Positions 30,338 through 38,088 of a stretch of 64,000 bases of DNA are shown here, piece after piece. The stretch covers positions 1-64,000 of the forward strand of contig NZ_JAVMIP010000001.1 of NCBI RefSeq assembly GCF_031729055.1. The letters run 5' to 3'. Positions within the stretch are counted from its first letter, which is position 1. Every line of letters starts with the position of its first letter. The notes under the pieces are model-generated. The model worked only from the letters and a program-made list of their open reading frames with translations, did no database searches and was not told where the DNA came from. Source of the DNA: Pseudocalidococcus azoricus BACA0444. GTDB lineage: Bacteria; Cyanobacteriota; Cyanobacteriia; Thermosynechococcales; Thermosynechococcaceae. The position numbers were made by a program, and so were the translations under genes.

Positions 30338-30583
30338 TCATGCTGGCGGCAACTGGTCATGCAATTCTGGCTCAACATCAGCGACTTTAGCCAACACAGC
30401 CTCGTATTTCCTTCGATCACCACGACTTGCACGCTCTTGCAAATACCCCTCAGTCGTTAGTGCTGAGATTTTTTCGGCAACTGCCAGCGCAATAAATTGG
30501 TCTAGGGAAACTCCATCCTGCTCTGCAAGTCTCTGCAAGCTTCTATACAAGGAGTCGGGTAGCTGGATGCTTAACGTGCTCAT
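30338..30583 (-). CDS. Ribbon-helix-helix antitoxin
   Basis: An 81-residue protein with an N-terminal ribbon-helix-helix DNA-binding pattern (LSIQLPDSLYRSLQRLAEQDGVSLDQFIALAVAEKI) and an acidic C-terminal tail for toxin binding. It overlaps the upstream PIN toxin gene by four bases (ATGA), so the two form one operon with the toxin gene first, the reverse of the usual order. Confidence 0.85.
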   Translation of the reverse strand: MSTLSIQLPDSLYRSLQRLAEQDGVSLDQFIALAVAEKISALTTEGYLQERASRGDRRKYEAVLAKVADVEPELHDQLPPA

Positions 30584-31020
30584 GGCAGTGCTCCAATAGA
30601 CTCAAGGAAGTTTGTCGGGGTCACGGCACGAATCCCAAACTGCTCAATGCCTACAAAATCACGGATATTGTATGTCACTACGCTATCACACCCCGCTTTA
30701 ACGGCCAGTTCTAGCACCATGTCATCCTTTGGATCGGGCAGGAAAGGTCGCCAAAGGAAGAAAATTTGGTGATGGGAAGCAACAGAACAGTGAAAATTAA
30801 GAAAATCTTGTATGTCTGCGAGATTAATAGTCAAATTTGGTAGTTCCCGCAATAGAACCTCTTCATACTCCAGAACTAGCGGTACAGAAAGATTGATCTT
30901 AAACTGCTCGCTACCAACGAGGCTCAACAGACGAAAAGCACTCCCGTTTCTAGAACGTAGCCCAGCAATAACTACATTTGTGTCAATCACAATTTGAGGG
31001 ATGGGTATTGGCGACAGCAC
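30580..31020 (-). CDS. PIN-domain toxin (COG1569 type)
   Basis: A 146-residue putative RNase toxin. PIN active-site acids: IVIDTNVVIAG (Asp near residue 13), the DPKDDMVLELA acidic pair near 98-103, and a YNIRDF motif near 120. It matches the 'putative toxin-antitoxin system toxin component, PIN family'. It is coupled to the ribbon-helix-helix antitoxin through the ATGA overlap. This is the first of several toxin-antitoxin modules in the 30-32.5 kb stretch. Confidence 0.88.
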   Translation of the reverse strand: MLSPIPIPQIVIDTNVVIAGLRSRNGSAFRLLSLVGSEQFKINLSVPLVLEYEEVLLRELPNLTINLADIQDFLNFHCSVASHHQIFFLWRPFLPDPKDDMVLELAVKAGCDSVVTYNIRDFVGIEQFGIRAVTPTNFLESIGALP

Positions 31021-31049
31021 CAGAGGCGTTTATTAGGAACCCACCAATG

Positions 31050-31136
31050 CTACATCACGAAGACTAGACGGCGATAACCAGGTTCAGAAGGGACTGGATC
31101 GGGTAGGTTTGCCCACCAAATTTCTCCCCGAACCAT
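31050..31136 (-). pseudogene. Truncated MazF/PemK toxin remnant
   Basis: Directly after the antitoxin stop (TAATG overlap) the minus strand encodes MVRGEIWWANLPDPVPSE and ten more residues up to RRLVFVM, the unmistakable start of a MazF/PemK toxin, and then meets a TAG at 31050-31052 after 28 codons. No further MazF sequence follows, so the toxin is deleted or decayed. Confidence 0.8.
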
Positions 31137-31372
31137 TACCAATCCTCGTGGGGCAAAGACATAAACTGTATCCTTGCCATCACTGGATCAAGTTCAGAGG
31201 ATTCTGTAGCGTAAACCTGATTCAATTGGTGCAAGATTTGATCGCGGTTATGCTTTTTCAGGTATGCCTGTAGTGCTTTTGCATAAAGCTCACTGCGCGA
31301 CAATCCTAACTGCAGAGCAAGTGCTTCGGCCTCTTCAAAGATTGAATCTGGAAGTGAAATTGCAGTTTTCAT
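31136..31372 (-). CDS. MazE-like ribbon-helix-helix antitoxin (toxin broken)
   Basis: A 78-residue protein beginning MKTAISLPDSIFEEAEALA with the pattern LGLSRSELYAKALQAYL, typical of antitoxins paired with MazF. It ends in an acidic/aromatic tail (MSLPHEDW). Its partner immediately downstream is reduced to a 28-codon stub, so it is a functional orphan. It could still bind the intact neighbouring MazF or repress a promoter. Confidence 0.85.
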   Translation of the reverse strand: MKTAISLPDSIFEEAEALALQLGLSRSELYAKALQAYLKKHNRDQILHQLNQVYATESSELDPVMARIQFMSLPHEDW

Positions 31373-31557
31373 AGTGAGCTTAGCTTAAAGTCCTACAGTT
31401 TGGTTATACCTCAGTCATACCAGAGCTGCAAGAACAAGGAGACTATATAGTGATTTCGCTTAGGAGTTAAACACTAAAAGACTTGAAACCCTTATAGGCA
31501 GTTGTTTTGTTGGCGTAGTCTCTCGGAGGGATAATGTCTCATTTTTGGCAGAAATAA

Positions 31558-31938
31558 CTATATTGCAAAGGACTTAAACGCTGAACTGAAACCCAGTTCA
31601 ATACACACTGCTTTCTCGATTTCTGCCCAATAAACGTCTTCTAAAACACCCTGTTTATTCTTAATTCTCTGAGCATCTACAGCCCTCATTTGACTTAAGT
31701 TAATGTGCCGATCTCTATCGAGTCCATTCTGCGGAGTTGGTGCAATATTCACAACAAACGGATAAGTCTTTGTTCCTGGCAACAAGGGCGCAACGATTGT
31801 TGTTGAACCATTTTGGTTGCCGATATCATTTTGCAAAATTAGACAAGGGCGCTCTTTATCGGTTTCATGACCAAGAACAGGTTTCAGATCAACCCACCAT
31901 ATTTCTCCTCGCTTGTAGGTTAAGTTTCCGTTAGGCAT
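31558..31938 (-). CDS. mazF: MazF/PemK-type mRNA interferase toxin
   Basis: A 126-residue type II toxin. Family hallmarks: YKRGEIWWVDLKPVLGHE, KERPCLILQND (conserved Arg-Pro), STTIVAPLLPGTK (catalytic Thr/Ser region) and NLSQMRAVDAQRI. It overlaps the end of the preceding antitoxin gene by eight bases. It should cleave RNA when the antitoxin is lost. Confidence 0.93.
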   Translation of the reverse strand: MPNGNLTYKRGEIWWVDLKPVLGHETDKERPCLILQNDIGNQNGSTTIVAPLLPGTKTYPFVVNIAPTPQNGLDRDRHINLSQMRAVDAQRIKNKQGVLEDVYWAEIEKAVCIELGFSSAFKSFAI

Positions 31939-32155
31939 TTAAACCATCACCGACGGCAACATCCCAGGCCGAGATTTCTTCCTGTAACTCTGGGTTATTA
32001 GCCTGATCCTTATAAGCCTCTTCTAGCTCTTTCATCAAAATCCTTCTCTTCTCTTGCGAAAGGACAGCATTGATAAAGCTGCTACGGTTGCTGGCGAGCC
32101 GATCTACAAAATCGAGAATGTCGTCATCCAAGGTTATGCTGACTTTCTTGCTCAT
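31931..32155 (-). CDS. Antitoxin of the MazF module (ribbon-helix-helix)
   Basis: A 74-residue protein: MSKKVSITLDDDILDFVDRLA, then ASNRSSFINAVLSQEKRR, a ribbon-helix-helix, and an acidic tail. The antitoxin-toxin order with an eight-base overlap is the classic operon layout. It contains the only CCAGGCC word I found between about 30.2 and 34.8 kb. Confidence 0.88.
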   Translation of the reverse strand: MSKKVSITLDDDILDFVDRLASNRSSFINAVLSQEKRRILMKELEEAYKDQANNPELQEEISAWDVAVGDGLNA

Positions 32156-32274
32156 GGCTGTAAGCCAGCCACAGTGAGCTGGTAGGATTTTACTGTCATA
32201 CTAACTAATCCTACGTTGGTAGTCAATTATATTCCATGGGCTATTAGTTATTGGAAACAGTTTCTTTATACAAA

Positions 32275-32481
32275 TTATTGATTAACTTTATCTGACCAGT
32301 CTGGAGCACCCTGTAATTTTAAGGATTGAGCAGTTTTAAGAAACGTTTGAGAGGGTTTAATTTCATTGGGTGAAACAGTCTCAATGATAATTCTTACCCT
32401 TGTCCCTGCGGCTAGGTTTAAGGGTGCTTTGGGTTGAAGGGCTGTCCCATCGAATACAGCTTCAAGTTTATAGAGAATCAT
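32275..32481 (-). CDS. AF2212-like (DUF104-type) antitoxin, orphan
   Basis: A 68-residue protein starting MILYKLEAVFDGTALQPKA with LAAGTRVRIIIET, a pattern of the AF2212-like antitoxin family, which normally precedes a VapC PIN toxin. No PIN gene follows: the next gene downstream, more than 100 bases away, is the antitoxin of the MazF module. It is probably the leftover half of a VapBC-type pair. Confidence 0.7.
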   Translation of the reverse strand: MILYKLEAVFDGTALQPKAPLNLAAGTRVRIIIETVSPNEIKPSQTFLKTAQSLKLQGAPDWSDKVNQ

Positions 32482-32640
32482 TCTCTAAAAGCAATTAGCT
32501 AATTTCCAACATAGTCTGACTTTTACCTTTAGTCGGTAAGATAAGAAACAGCCCTGATGGCGTGGGCAGTAATTAAAAAGATCATTACGTTTTATTAGTG
32601 AACTAAACATCTTCGACAGTTTTTTATATGGTATCAACTA

Positions 32641-33414
32641 TTAATTTCTGTCATTGTATGGAAGCCTCCTATAGCGTTCTCTATTAATTTCGATACTTTG
32701 TGTAGTAGGTTCATCAGTATCTCCTTGAGCAACATGCGCAACCAATAAATACTTTACTCCGTCTAGCACACCAGACTGAACATCTGAGACCAATTGGCTT
32801 GAAAAATCCAAGTCTAAACCCTGAAGATAACGACAGCAAATTTTATAAGCTAGTGGAAGTCCCAGCGAATTTATCTTTTTTGCTCGACTCCTAAGAGCTA
32901 AGACATGAGGAGTTGGAACAACAATGGCTTGAGTAGATTGATAAGGAATTGAAAAGCAAAGATGACAAAATCCTTGTTTTAATAAATTTATCACGCAGGC
33001 ATCTGTAGGTTGATTATCGTAGAGTAGTATCTGATGATTGGAGACTTTTGACGACTGATATTCAAGCTGCTTCCAATTTAATTTTGTATATCCCCCACTC
33101 GTATACCTTCGTTTTGCTTCAAGGAATGCTACACCAGTCAGTGATTTTTGCTTGGGAAAGGTGAGCCTTATGAGTATGGCTATATCGCCATGATCTTCTT
33201 CCAAAACTCCATCAGCTTTGTAAGCATCCCATGCCATCGAGAAACAACTAGGAATGTCAGTGATAGTAACATCTCGAAAGTTTTGTGTTATGCCTTGAAG
33301 CCAGGTGTAGCTGATATGGTCTTCATTCCACGCTCTTGGATTGCAACTGTGAACGGAGGAAGAAATAACATTTTCAACTTCGTTCAACCATTGATAAAAT
33401 CTTAATTTCTTCAT
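32641..33414 (-). CDS. Unrecognised protein with PD-(D/E)XK-like motifs
   Basis: A 257-residue soluble protein that I cannot name. It contains an acidic EEDHGDIAILIRLTF strand region followed by GVAFLEAKRRY (E-x-K) and NWKQLEYQ (a Gln on the next helix), the order and spacing of a PD-(D/E)XK nuclease core, near residues 70-125. The C-terminal half has QAIVVPTPHVLALRSRAKKI. Cysteines at several sites are not in clusters. Base composition is AT-rich compared with the backbone. It lies just beyond an attC-like site and next to another nuclease-like gene. A restriction or defence role is inference only. Confidence 0.6.
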   Translation of the reverse strand: MKKLRFYQWLNEVENVISSSVHSCNPRAWNEDHISYTWLQGITQNFRDVTITDIPSCFSMAWDAYKADGVLEEDHGDIAILIRLTFPKQKSLTGVAFLEAKRRYTSGGYTKLNWKQLEYQSSKVSNHQILLYDNQPTDACVINLLKQGFCHLCFSIPYQSTQAIVVPTPHVLALRSRAKKINSLGLPLAYKICCRYLQGLDLDFSSQLVSDVQSGVLDGVKYLLVAHVAQGDTDEPTTQSIEINRERYRRLPYNDRN

Positions 33415-33493
33415 TCACGTCAAGCACTAAATTAAGTTTTGACTTTAGCAGTAACCGACAAATTTGGCTACCGTCTAAGCCATTGGACAAACT

Positions 33494-33579
33494 GTATAAC
33501 GAAAATGGTCAGCGGCGGCAGAAAAAATAGGCCACCTGCGAGAGCTCCCTGTGCCGTCCGCTGCACCAACGTGTTAGGT
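33494..33579 (-). repeat. attC-like recombination site 1
   Basis: Read on the minus strand: ACCTAAC (R''), a short spacer, arm GGTGCAGCGGACGG, a variable centre, the complementary arm CCGCCGCTGACC, a spacer, then GTTATAC (R'). The two arms pair fully except for two unpaired bases, both on the first arm, which is the asymmetry that integron integrases read in attC. It lies 65 bases after the stop of the 33645-34637 gene, the position of an attC in a cassette. Confidence 0.65.
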
Positions 33580-33644
33580 TTCCTTTGCATAGCTCAGGTT
33601 AAAACATAAACTAGCATGATGACACAAACTCATTAGAGTGGTAA

Positions 33645-34637
33645 TCAATTATAAAAGTCTACACAAGTTGTCATGCCCCAATTATTAAAAAGCTTATGTA
33701 CGAAATCTGAAGGTATTTGATGATTTGGTGCGTCATGCGGTATAAATTCACCTGATCTTATAAATAGTAAAAGTTTTTCTGGCAAACTGCCTTCTGTTGA
33801 AATATTAAGTGCTGAATAGAGTTCTATAATTTCCTCTAATGTATCTGCGCAATTAAAATGATCCCATACAAGCAATACACCACTTAAGGAGGTATTCTGG
33901 TTTCTTATTTGATTACGAGCTATTTCTTTTAGTTCATTTAGTTTCCCATGGAAGGCATTGAAGTTATTTATATGCTGTCTTAGCTTTTCTGATACATCAA
34001 TTAATGCAACTCCATAGACTTCACCTTGCCTATTAGAGTATGATCTTATTTGACGATTGGCATCAGTAATTCTATCCCCGATAGCTCTGTCTTGTGATCT
34101 AGATCGAATTCTCTTACAATCAAAAGCAATACCTTTATCTAATCCCTCAATAGTTAACAAAAAGTCTGGAGTTTTTTCACCTCTTTGCTCACTCTCAGAA
34201 AGTGCAGTAATTACTCTTCCAGGATAACTAGTAAATCGTGCTGCACAGAAAAACTCTGCCATCAATGATGGAAAATCGTTGGGATTGAGGATTCTATTTT
34301 TAATTCTTTTCACAACTCCATCATTTCCATAATTCTCAAAATTGCCAAGGCTTAGATTCTGGCCTTCCCCTGAGCTGCATTTTGAGACGATATAGCTATC
34401 AAGAGAGACAGTTAGGATCAACGGAATTTTATCCAAATTATTTTGAAGATGAATCAACTCATTCTGGTCAATCATCAAATTACAAATATCAATGTAATTC
34501 TTGAGTGGGTGTTCTATTCTTGGTCGATTGTACAGTTCTTGAAGTTTATCTGAACCAACTAGTCCTTCAATGAGTTGTTTCTGCTTGGCAAATCGATTTT
34601 CAGGAAGAATTATTCTTTGAGTCGAGGGATCAGACAT
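33645..34637 (-). CDS. Unrecognised cassette protein with PD-(D/E)XK-like core
   Basis: A 330-residue soluble, AT-rich gene product that I do not recognise. Near residues 125-175 it has MAEFFCAARF (Glu helix), then EKTPDFLLTIEG (PD), then GIAFDCKRIRS (D-x-K), the ordered E...PD...(D/E)xK of restriction-like nucleases, followed by helices rich in Gln/Asn/Arg. The N-terminal 120 residues are an unknown helical domain and the C-terminus ends WGMTTCVDFYN. An attC-like site follows its stop, and GTTAGGT/GTTAGAC sequences lie just upstream of its start, so it looks like a mobile gene cassette. A DNA-cleaving defence or toxin function is plausible but unproven. Confidence 0.65.
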   Translation of the reverse strand: MSDPSTQRIILPENRFAKQKQLIEGLVGSDKLQELYNRPRIEHPLKNYIDICNLMIDQNELIHLQNNLDKIPLILTVSLDSYIVSKCSSGEGQNLSLGNFENYGNDGVVKRIKNRILNPNDFPSLMAEFFCAARFTSYPGRVITALSESEQRGEKTPDFLLTIEGLDKGIAFDCKRIRSRSQDRAIGDRITDANRQIRSYSNRQGEVYGVALIDVSEKLRQHINNFNAFHGKLNELKEIARNQIRNQNTSLSGVLLVWDHFNCADTLEEIIELYSALNISTEGSLPEKLLLFIRSGEFIPHDAPNHQIPSDFVHKLFNNWGMTTCVDFYN

Positions 34638-34672
34638 AGATTGTCTATCCTGAAGTGCAATTAACTCAGTGA

Positions 34673-34738
34673 GTCTAACACCTAACTATGAATTAGACAG
34701 AAAGTTTCCGTCTAAAAGAACTATTAAGGTGTTTAGGC
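34673..34738 (-). repeat. Imperfect palindrome, possible diverged attC-like site
   Basis: The core TTAGACAGAAA (34693-34703) pairs with GTTTCCGTCTAA (34704-34715) with one mismatch and no loop. Outer arms read GCCTAAACACC on one side and GGTGTTAGAC on the other (minus strand). GTTAGGT and GTTAGAC match the attC R' consensus. It sits 35 bases upstream of the 34637 start. The centre is unlike the other three sites. Confidence 0.4.
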
Positions 34739-34818
34739 TGAATGTCAAGTTTCTTCCTAAGTACCCTATAGGGACTAAAAAGCAGGAAACCTCAACACAG
34801 TATCCTCTGCCAGGATAA

Positions 34819-35313
34819 TTAGTCTCCGGGGGAAACGACCAGAAGCGCAATCATGAGATACACCCCAATCATGCAGTGGGATAGCCATTCATCCACCCCC
34901 AGCGCCACCAGGCCCAGCACTGTAAACACCAGGCCCGCCACAAACACACTCCAGGTTAAATCTTGGATCAAGGGGTTGGGGGTATAAAGATTGAGACCAA
35001 TCGCTAAAGAAGTCAAGACAAAACAGACAATCGCAGCAATATGGCTCCAGACCGAATAGAGAACATAGCGATTACGAGCTTGGAGCAAATGGGTTAACCG
35101 TTCGAGTTGGGGTTGCCAGGCCTTGTGCTTACCCGGATCCGAAATATGCGCTTGTAACCCGATCTGCTTTTGCTCCAAGGCACTGATATTGTTAAACAGC
35201 AACGCCCGCCGCCCACTTAAACCCAAGAGAAATAGGGCCTGGGACATCAACATTACCATTGGGGCCAGCAGGTCTTGAATGATGACTAAGGTACGGGTGG
35301 CACTGACATCCAT
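34819..35313 (-). CDS. DUF2721 membrane protein
   Basis: A 164-residue protein of the DUF2721 family. Helix 1 (LLAPMVMLMSQALFLLGLSGRRALLF), a cytoplasmic loop with QPQLERLTHLLQARNRYVLYS, then three or so TM helices in the C-terminal half (SHIAAIVCFVLTSLAIGLNL, VFVAGLVFTVLGLVALGV, MIGVYLMIALLVVS). Function unknown; widespread in cyanobacteria and proteobacteria. It lies 46 bases downstream of the propeller gene on the same strand. Confidence 0.88.
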   Translation of the reverse strand: MDVSATRTLVIIQDLLAPMVMLMSQALFLLGLSGRRALLFNNISALEQKQIGLQAHISDPGKHKAWQPQLERLTHLLQARNRYVLYSVWSHIAAIVCFVLTSLAIGLNLYTPNPLIQDLTWSVFVAGLVFTVLGLVALGVDEWLSHCMIGVYLMIALLVVSPGD

Positions 35314-35359
35314 AACGATGGCTCACTCGGTTTATCTAGAGCTTTGGGCGCACTGTGGC

Positions 35360-37033
35360 CTACAACATACAAGAGCGAGACCACCGTAACTCATCCACAG
35401 AACGGGGCACTAGGCTGAGATCATGATGACCGCCAGGGCTGGGCATAAACCCAACTAACTCATCGGTACGGGTATCAATGAAATAGACCATGCTGCGATA
35501 GCGTTGAAAGCCCCCTGTAATCCCGACTACATAGCGACCATCTGGGGTAATCGTAATACTTTCCACATCCGGGGCAATATTTTGGATTTCTTTGCGGATT
35601 TTCCAGGTTTCCGTATCAATGACCATGACCCCCGACTTGGCTGGGGCCGGATAGAGAATCACCAGATACAGTTTTTTGGCATCGGGCGTAAACACCATGT
35701 GGAAGGGTTCGGGATAGCGGCCATACCACAGGGGATCCCGGATTTCGGCAAACTTTTTCCATTTCTTCGGATCTGGGTCGCTACTGTCAAAGACACCCAA
35801 AGCATTTTCCCGCCCATTGTTCATAAAGCAGAAATACTTGCCATCCGGTGAAAATCCAGATTCATGGCCTGGAGACCCGACTTGATCTAGTTTGATTTCC
35901 CAGGTGTCTTTATCGGTTTTGGTGACCGGGTAATGATCCGGGGTTTGGGAATTAAACGAGCAGAAGGTGACTGGCTCCATATTTTTCTGGGCATCCAGCA
36001 CCACCAGGCCCCCACATAAGCGAATTAAGGTCGCCGCCCAGCGTCCGGAAGGATGCCAAATTGTCCCATCTGCCCCACATAGCCCCAAAACATCTTGGCC
36101 AGGAATTTGTCCTTCTTCTACCAGCAATTCCCCCGACGGCACCATTTCCCAGTCAATTTTCAGCCCCTTAGTCCCTTGGTAATCAAACAAGCCAGTCGTG
36201 GCATCGGGATAAATCCGCCGAACTTTTAGCGTTCCCCCTTGTCGCCAGGCCTGGTCAAGCTCCGGCACATTAGGCACCCAATCATATTTCAGGGCCACCT
36301 TAACTTGGGAACTGCCCCGATCAAACCAGGCCGCAATATCCTTTTGACCATCCGTAATCCAGTAGGATTGGGCATCATCTGGTTTAATCGTGGTGTGGAC
36401 TCCCAGGCCCAGGCCCGTACTGGCCGCCACATTATCTTCCAGAACCATCATATTGCCGTCATATTTGACCTTATACATATTGAAGCCCTCGGCGGGTTCC
36501 GACATTGGCGTGGGAATGCCAAAGATCAAGGCATCTTTCCCCCCCTGACAACTGTTGATAAACTCAAAGCCTTCATAGGGATTACTCGAGGGAAAGGCCT
36601 GGATGTGGTGGGAAATTGGGCAATAGTCGCCATAGTTCCAGTACCAAATCGAAGCCATGACCGTGCCTGTTTTTAAGTCCAGCGCGTGCGTGCCACCGCC
36701 CATTTTTTGGGGACAGAGGAGAATATAATCCCCAATAACATCCCCATTGGGCAAGCGAAACAGGTAGTCATCAATATTGGAGACTTTGCGGTGGATCGGT
36801 TGATTGGGGCTATATCCCGGTTCCAGGGCAACTCCTTGGGGGGGCAATGTTGGCGTTGTTTCTGCGGCCAAGGCCGGCCGAGCTAACCCCACTCCTAAAA
36901 CACTGGTGGCGGCAATTTGCAACAGTGAACGCCGATTGAGCGCGGCTGGCTGGGGGGGAGTTGGGGAAACTGATGCATCGGTATTTACTTGCTCTGGTTG
37001 CAGTTGCTCTTCCATACTCACCATATTCCCCAT
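35360..37033 (-). CDS. Exported NosZ / thiocyanate-dehydrogenase-like beta-propeller protein
   Basis: A 557-residue protein with a Tat-like signal (NRRSLLQIAATSVLGVGLAR, cleavage after ALA near residue 57) and a seven-bladed propeller. It strongly recalls the catalytic domain of nitrous-oxide reductase and the related copper enzyme thiocyanate dehydrogenase. Histidines at family positions: His116 (GGTHALDL), His142-143 (CPISHHIQAF), His213 (GVHTTI), His327 (IWHPSG), His390 (SPGHESGFS), His445 (PEPFHMVF), His536-537 (GGHHDLS). It lacks the C-terminal cupredoxin CuA domain of true NosZ, and its length fits the thiocyanate-dehydrogenase type. The substrate is unknown. No nos accessory genes are nearby. 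Confidence 0.75.
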   Translation of the reverse strand: MGNMVSMEEQLQPEQVNTDASVSPTPPQPAALNRRSLLQIAATSVLGVGLARPALAAETTPTLPPQGVALEPGYSPNQPIHRKVSNIDDYLFRLPNGDVIGDYILLCPQKMGGGTHALDLKTGTVMASIWYWNYGDYCPISHHIQAFPSSNPYEGFEFINSCQGGKDALIFGIPTPMSEPAEGFNMYKVKYDGNMMVLEDNVAASTGLGLGVHTTIKPDDAQSYWITDGQKDIAAWFDRGSSQVKVALKYDWVPNVPELDQAWRQGGTLKVRRIYPDATTGLFDYQGTKGLKIDWEMVPSGELLVEEGQIPGQDVLGLCGADGTIWHPSGRWAATLIRLCGGLVVLDAQKNMEPVTFCSFNSQTPDHYPVTKTDKDTWEIKLDQVGSPGHESGFSPDGKYFCFMNNGRENALGVFDSSDPDPKKWKKFAEIRDPLWYGRYPEPFHMVFTPDAKKLYLVILYPAPAKSGVMVIDTETWKIRKEIQNIAPDVESITITPDGRYVVGITGGFQRYRSMVYFIDTRTDELVGFMPSPGGHHDLSLVPRSVDELRWSRSCML

Positions 37034-37363
37034 GAGTTTGATTTTGTAATCTAGTCAATATTTTCTTTATGCCTAGGGTAACTCACTCAAACAGCCATGG
37101 CATTATGACTTTATAAATTGCAATGATTACCAAAAGCCGCTTAAGGTTTTTTGAAAAAAATGCGTAAAAGTATTTCAAATTAATTTCTTGAAGATTGATG
37201 CTAGGGCGTGTCATCTCCGAACGTTGGCCTTCACCTACCGGGGGTGCAGCAAAGCTCTACAAATAAGCTAGATAAATATGCTCTCCAGGCAAGCAACCTC
37301 TACGGTGACATCAACCACCACCTCAACGATTTATCTGGATCAAAATACTAAACTCTAAATAAC
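37034..37363. other. Intergenic region
   Basis: 330 AT-rich bases upstream of the propeller gene and downstream of the RidA-family gene. The promoter of the propeller gene is presumably here. I see no RNA gene, repeat or clear terminator. Confidence 0.3.
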
Positions 37364-37753
37364 CTACTTAGTGATTCCGGCAATACATTGAACTTCCAAA
37401 AGAAGTCCGGGAATCATTAGAGCTGCGACACCAATGGTGGCACTGGTATAGGCTGGTGATGCTAGAATTTTCTTCCTAGTTGCAACATAAATTGAGCCGT
37501 TGTCGGCCAAATTCACAATAAAGCTAGTCATTTGCAGGATTTGCTCCAGGCCCGAACCTGCTGCTTGGAGAATGATCTCAATGTTTTCATAGGTCTTCCA
37601 AGTTTGAGACTCAATATCCAGGCCTGCCAGGGAACCATCTACATTTAGCCCACTAATACCCGAGAGGTAAAGCGTATCGCCGTAACGGACACAGTTGGTA
37701 AAGCCATAGGGTTCATAGGGCAGGATATGACTCACTGAAATGACTTCTTTCAT
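37364..37753 (-). CDS. RidA/YjgF family protein
   Basis: A 129-residue protein of the Rid superfamily (VRYGDTLYLSGISGLNVDG, QTWKTYENIEIILQAAG, LLLEVQCIAGI). Classic RidA enzymes hydrolyse reactive enamines and imines with a catalytic Arg just before the LxEIEAIA motif. Here that segment reads MIPGLLLEVQCIA with no Arg, so it probably belongs to a divergent Rid subgroup without that activity. Confidence 0.82.
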   Translation of the reverse strand: MKEVISVSHILPYEPYGFTNCVRYGDTLYLSGISGLNVDGSLAGLDIESQTWKTYENIEIILQAAGSGLEQILQMTSFIVNLADNGSIYVATRKKILASPAYTSATIGVAALMIPGLLLEVQCIAGITK

Positions 37754-38088
37754 GAAATATCTCCAAAATATAATATAGTCGTCAATTGCTGGTATAAGTC
37801 TATAGTAGTCTTAGCTTAGAACAGAATATGTAGAATATTTCTCTATACTATAAAAACCAGAGAAACGATGTTCTAAGAACAGTTAAAAAAAGAAATCGCA
37901 CAATCAAGACAGAATCAAGGAGTTACCACATCGGCATTGAACAGTTATTGCCTTGTAACCAGACACCCAGAAGTTATTCATATTTACATTTACTATTTTG
38001 CATCTTTAGTATGCTGAATTTAGTGTTTATATTTCACATAAAACTGCTAGATTATTGCAAAATATCTTCCCTGATTTTTTCTATCTAT
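37754..38088. other. Intergenic region
   Basis: 335 AT-rich bases between two minus-strand genes. A 62-codon plus-strand open frame (37948-38136) is not protein-like. No RNA gene or repeat seen. Confidence 0.3.

Noticed and set aside
30169..35318. A whole prophage or integrative element
   Set aside because: No integrase, transposase, phage structural gene or tRNA attachment site was seen in or near the island.
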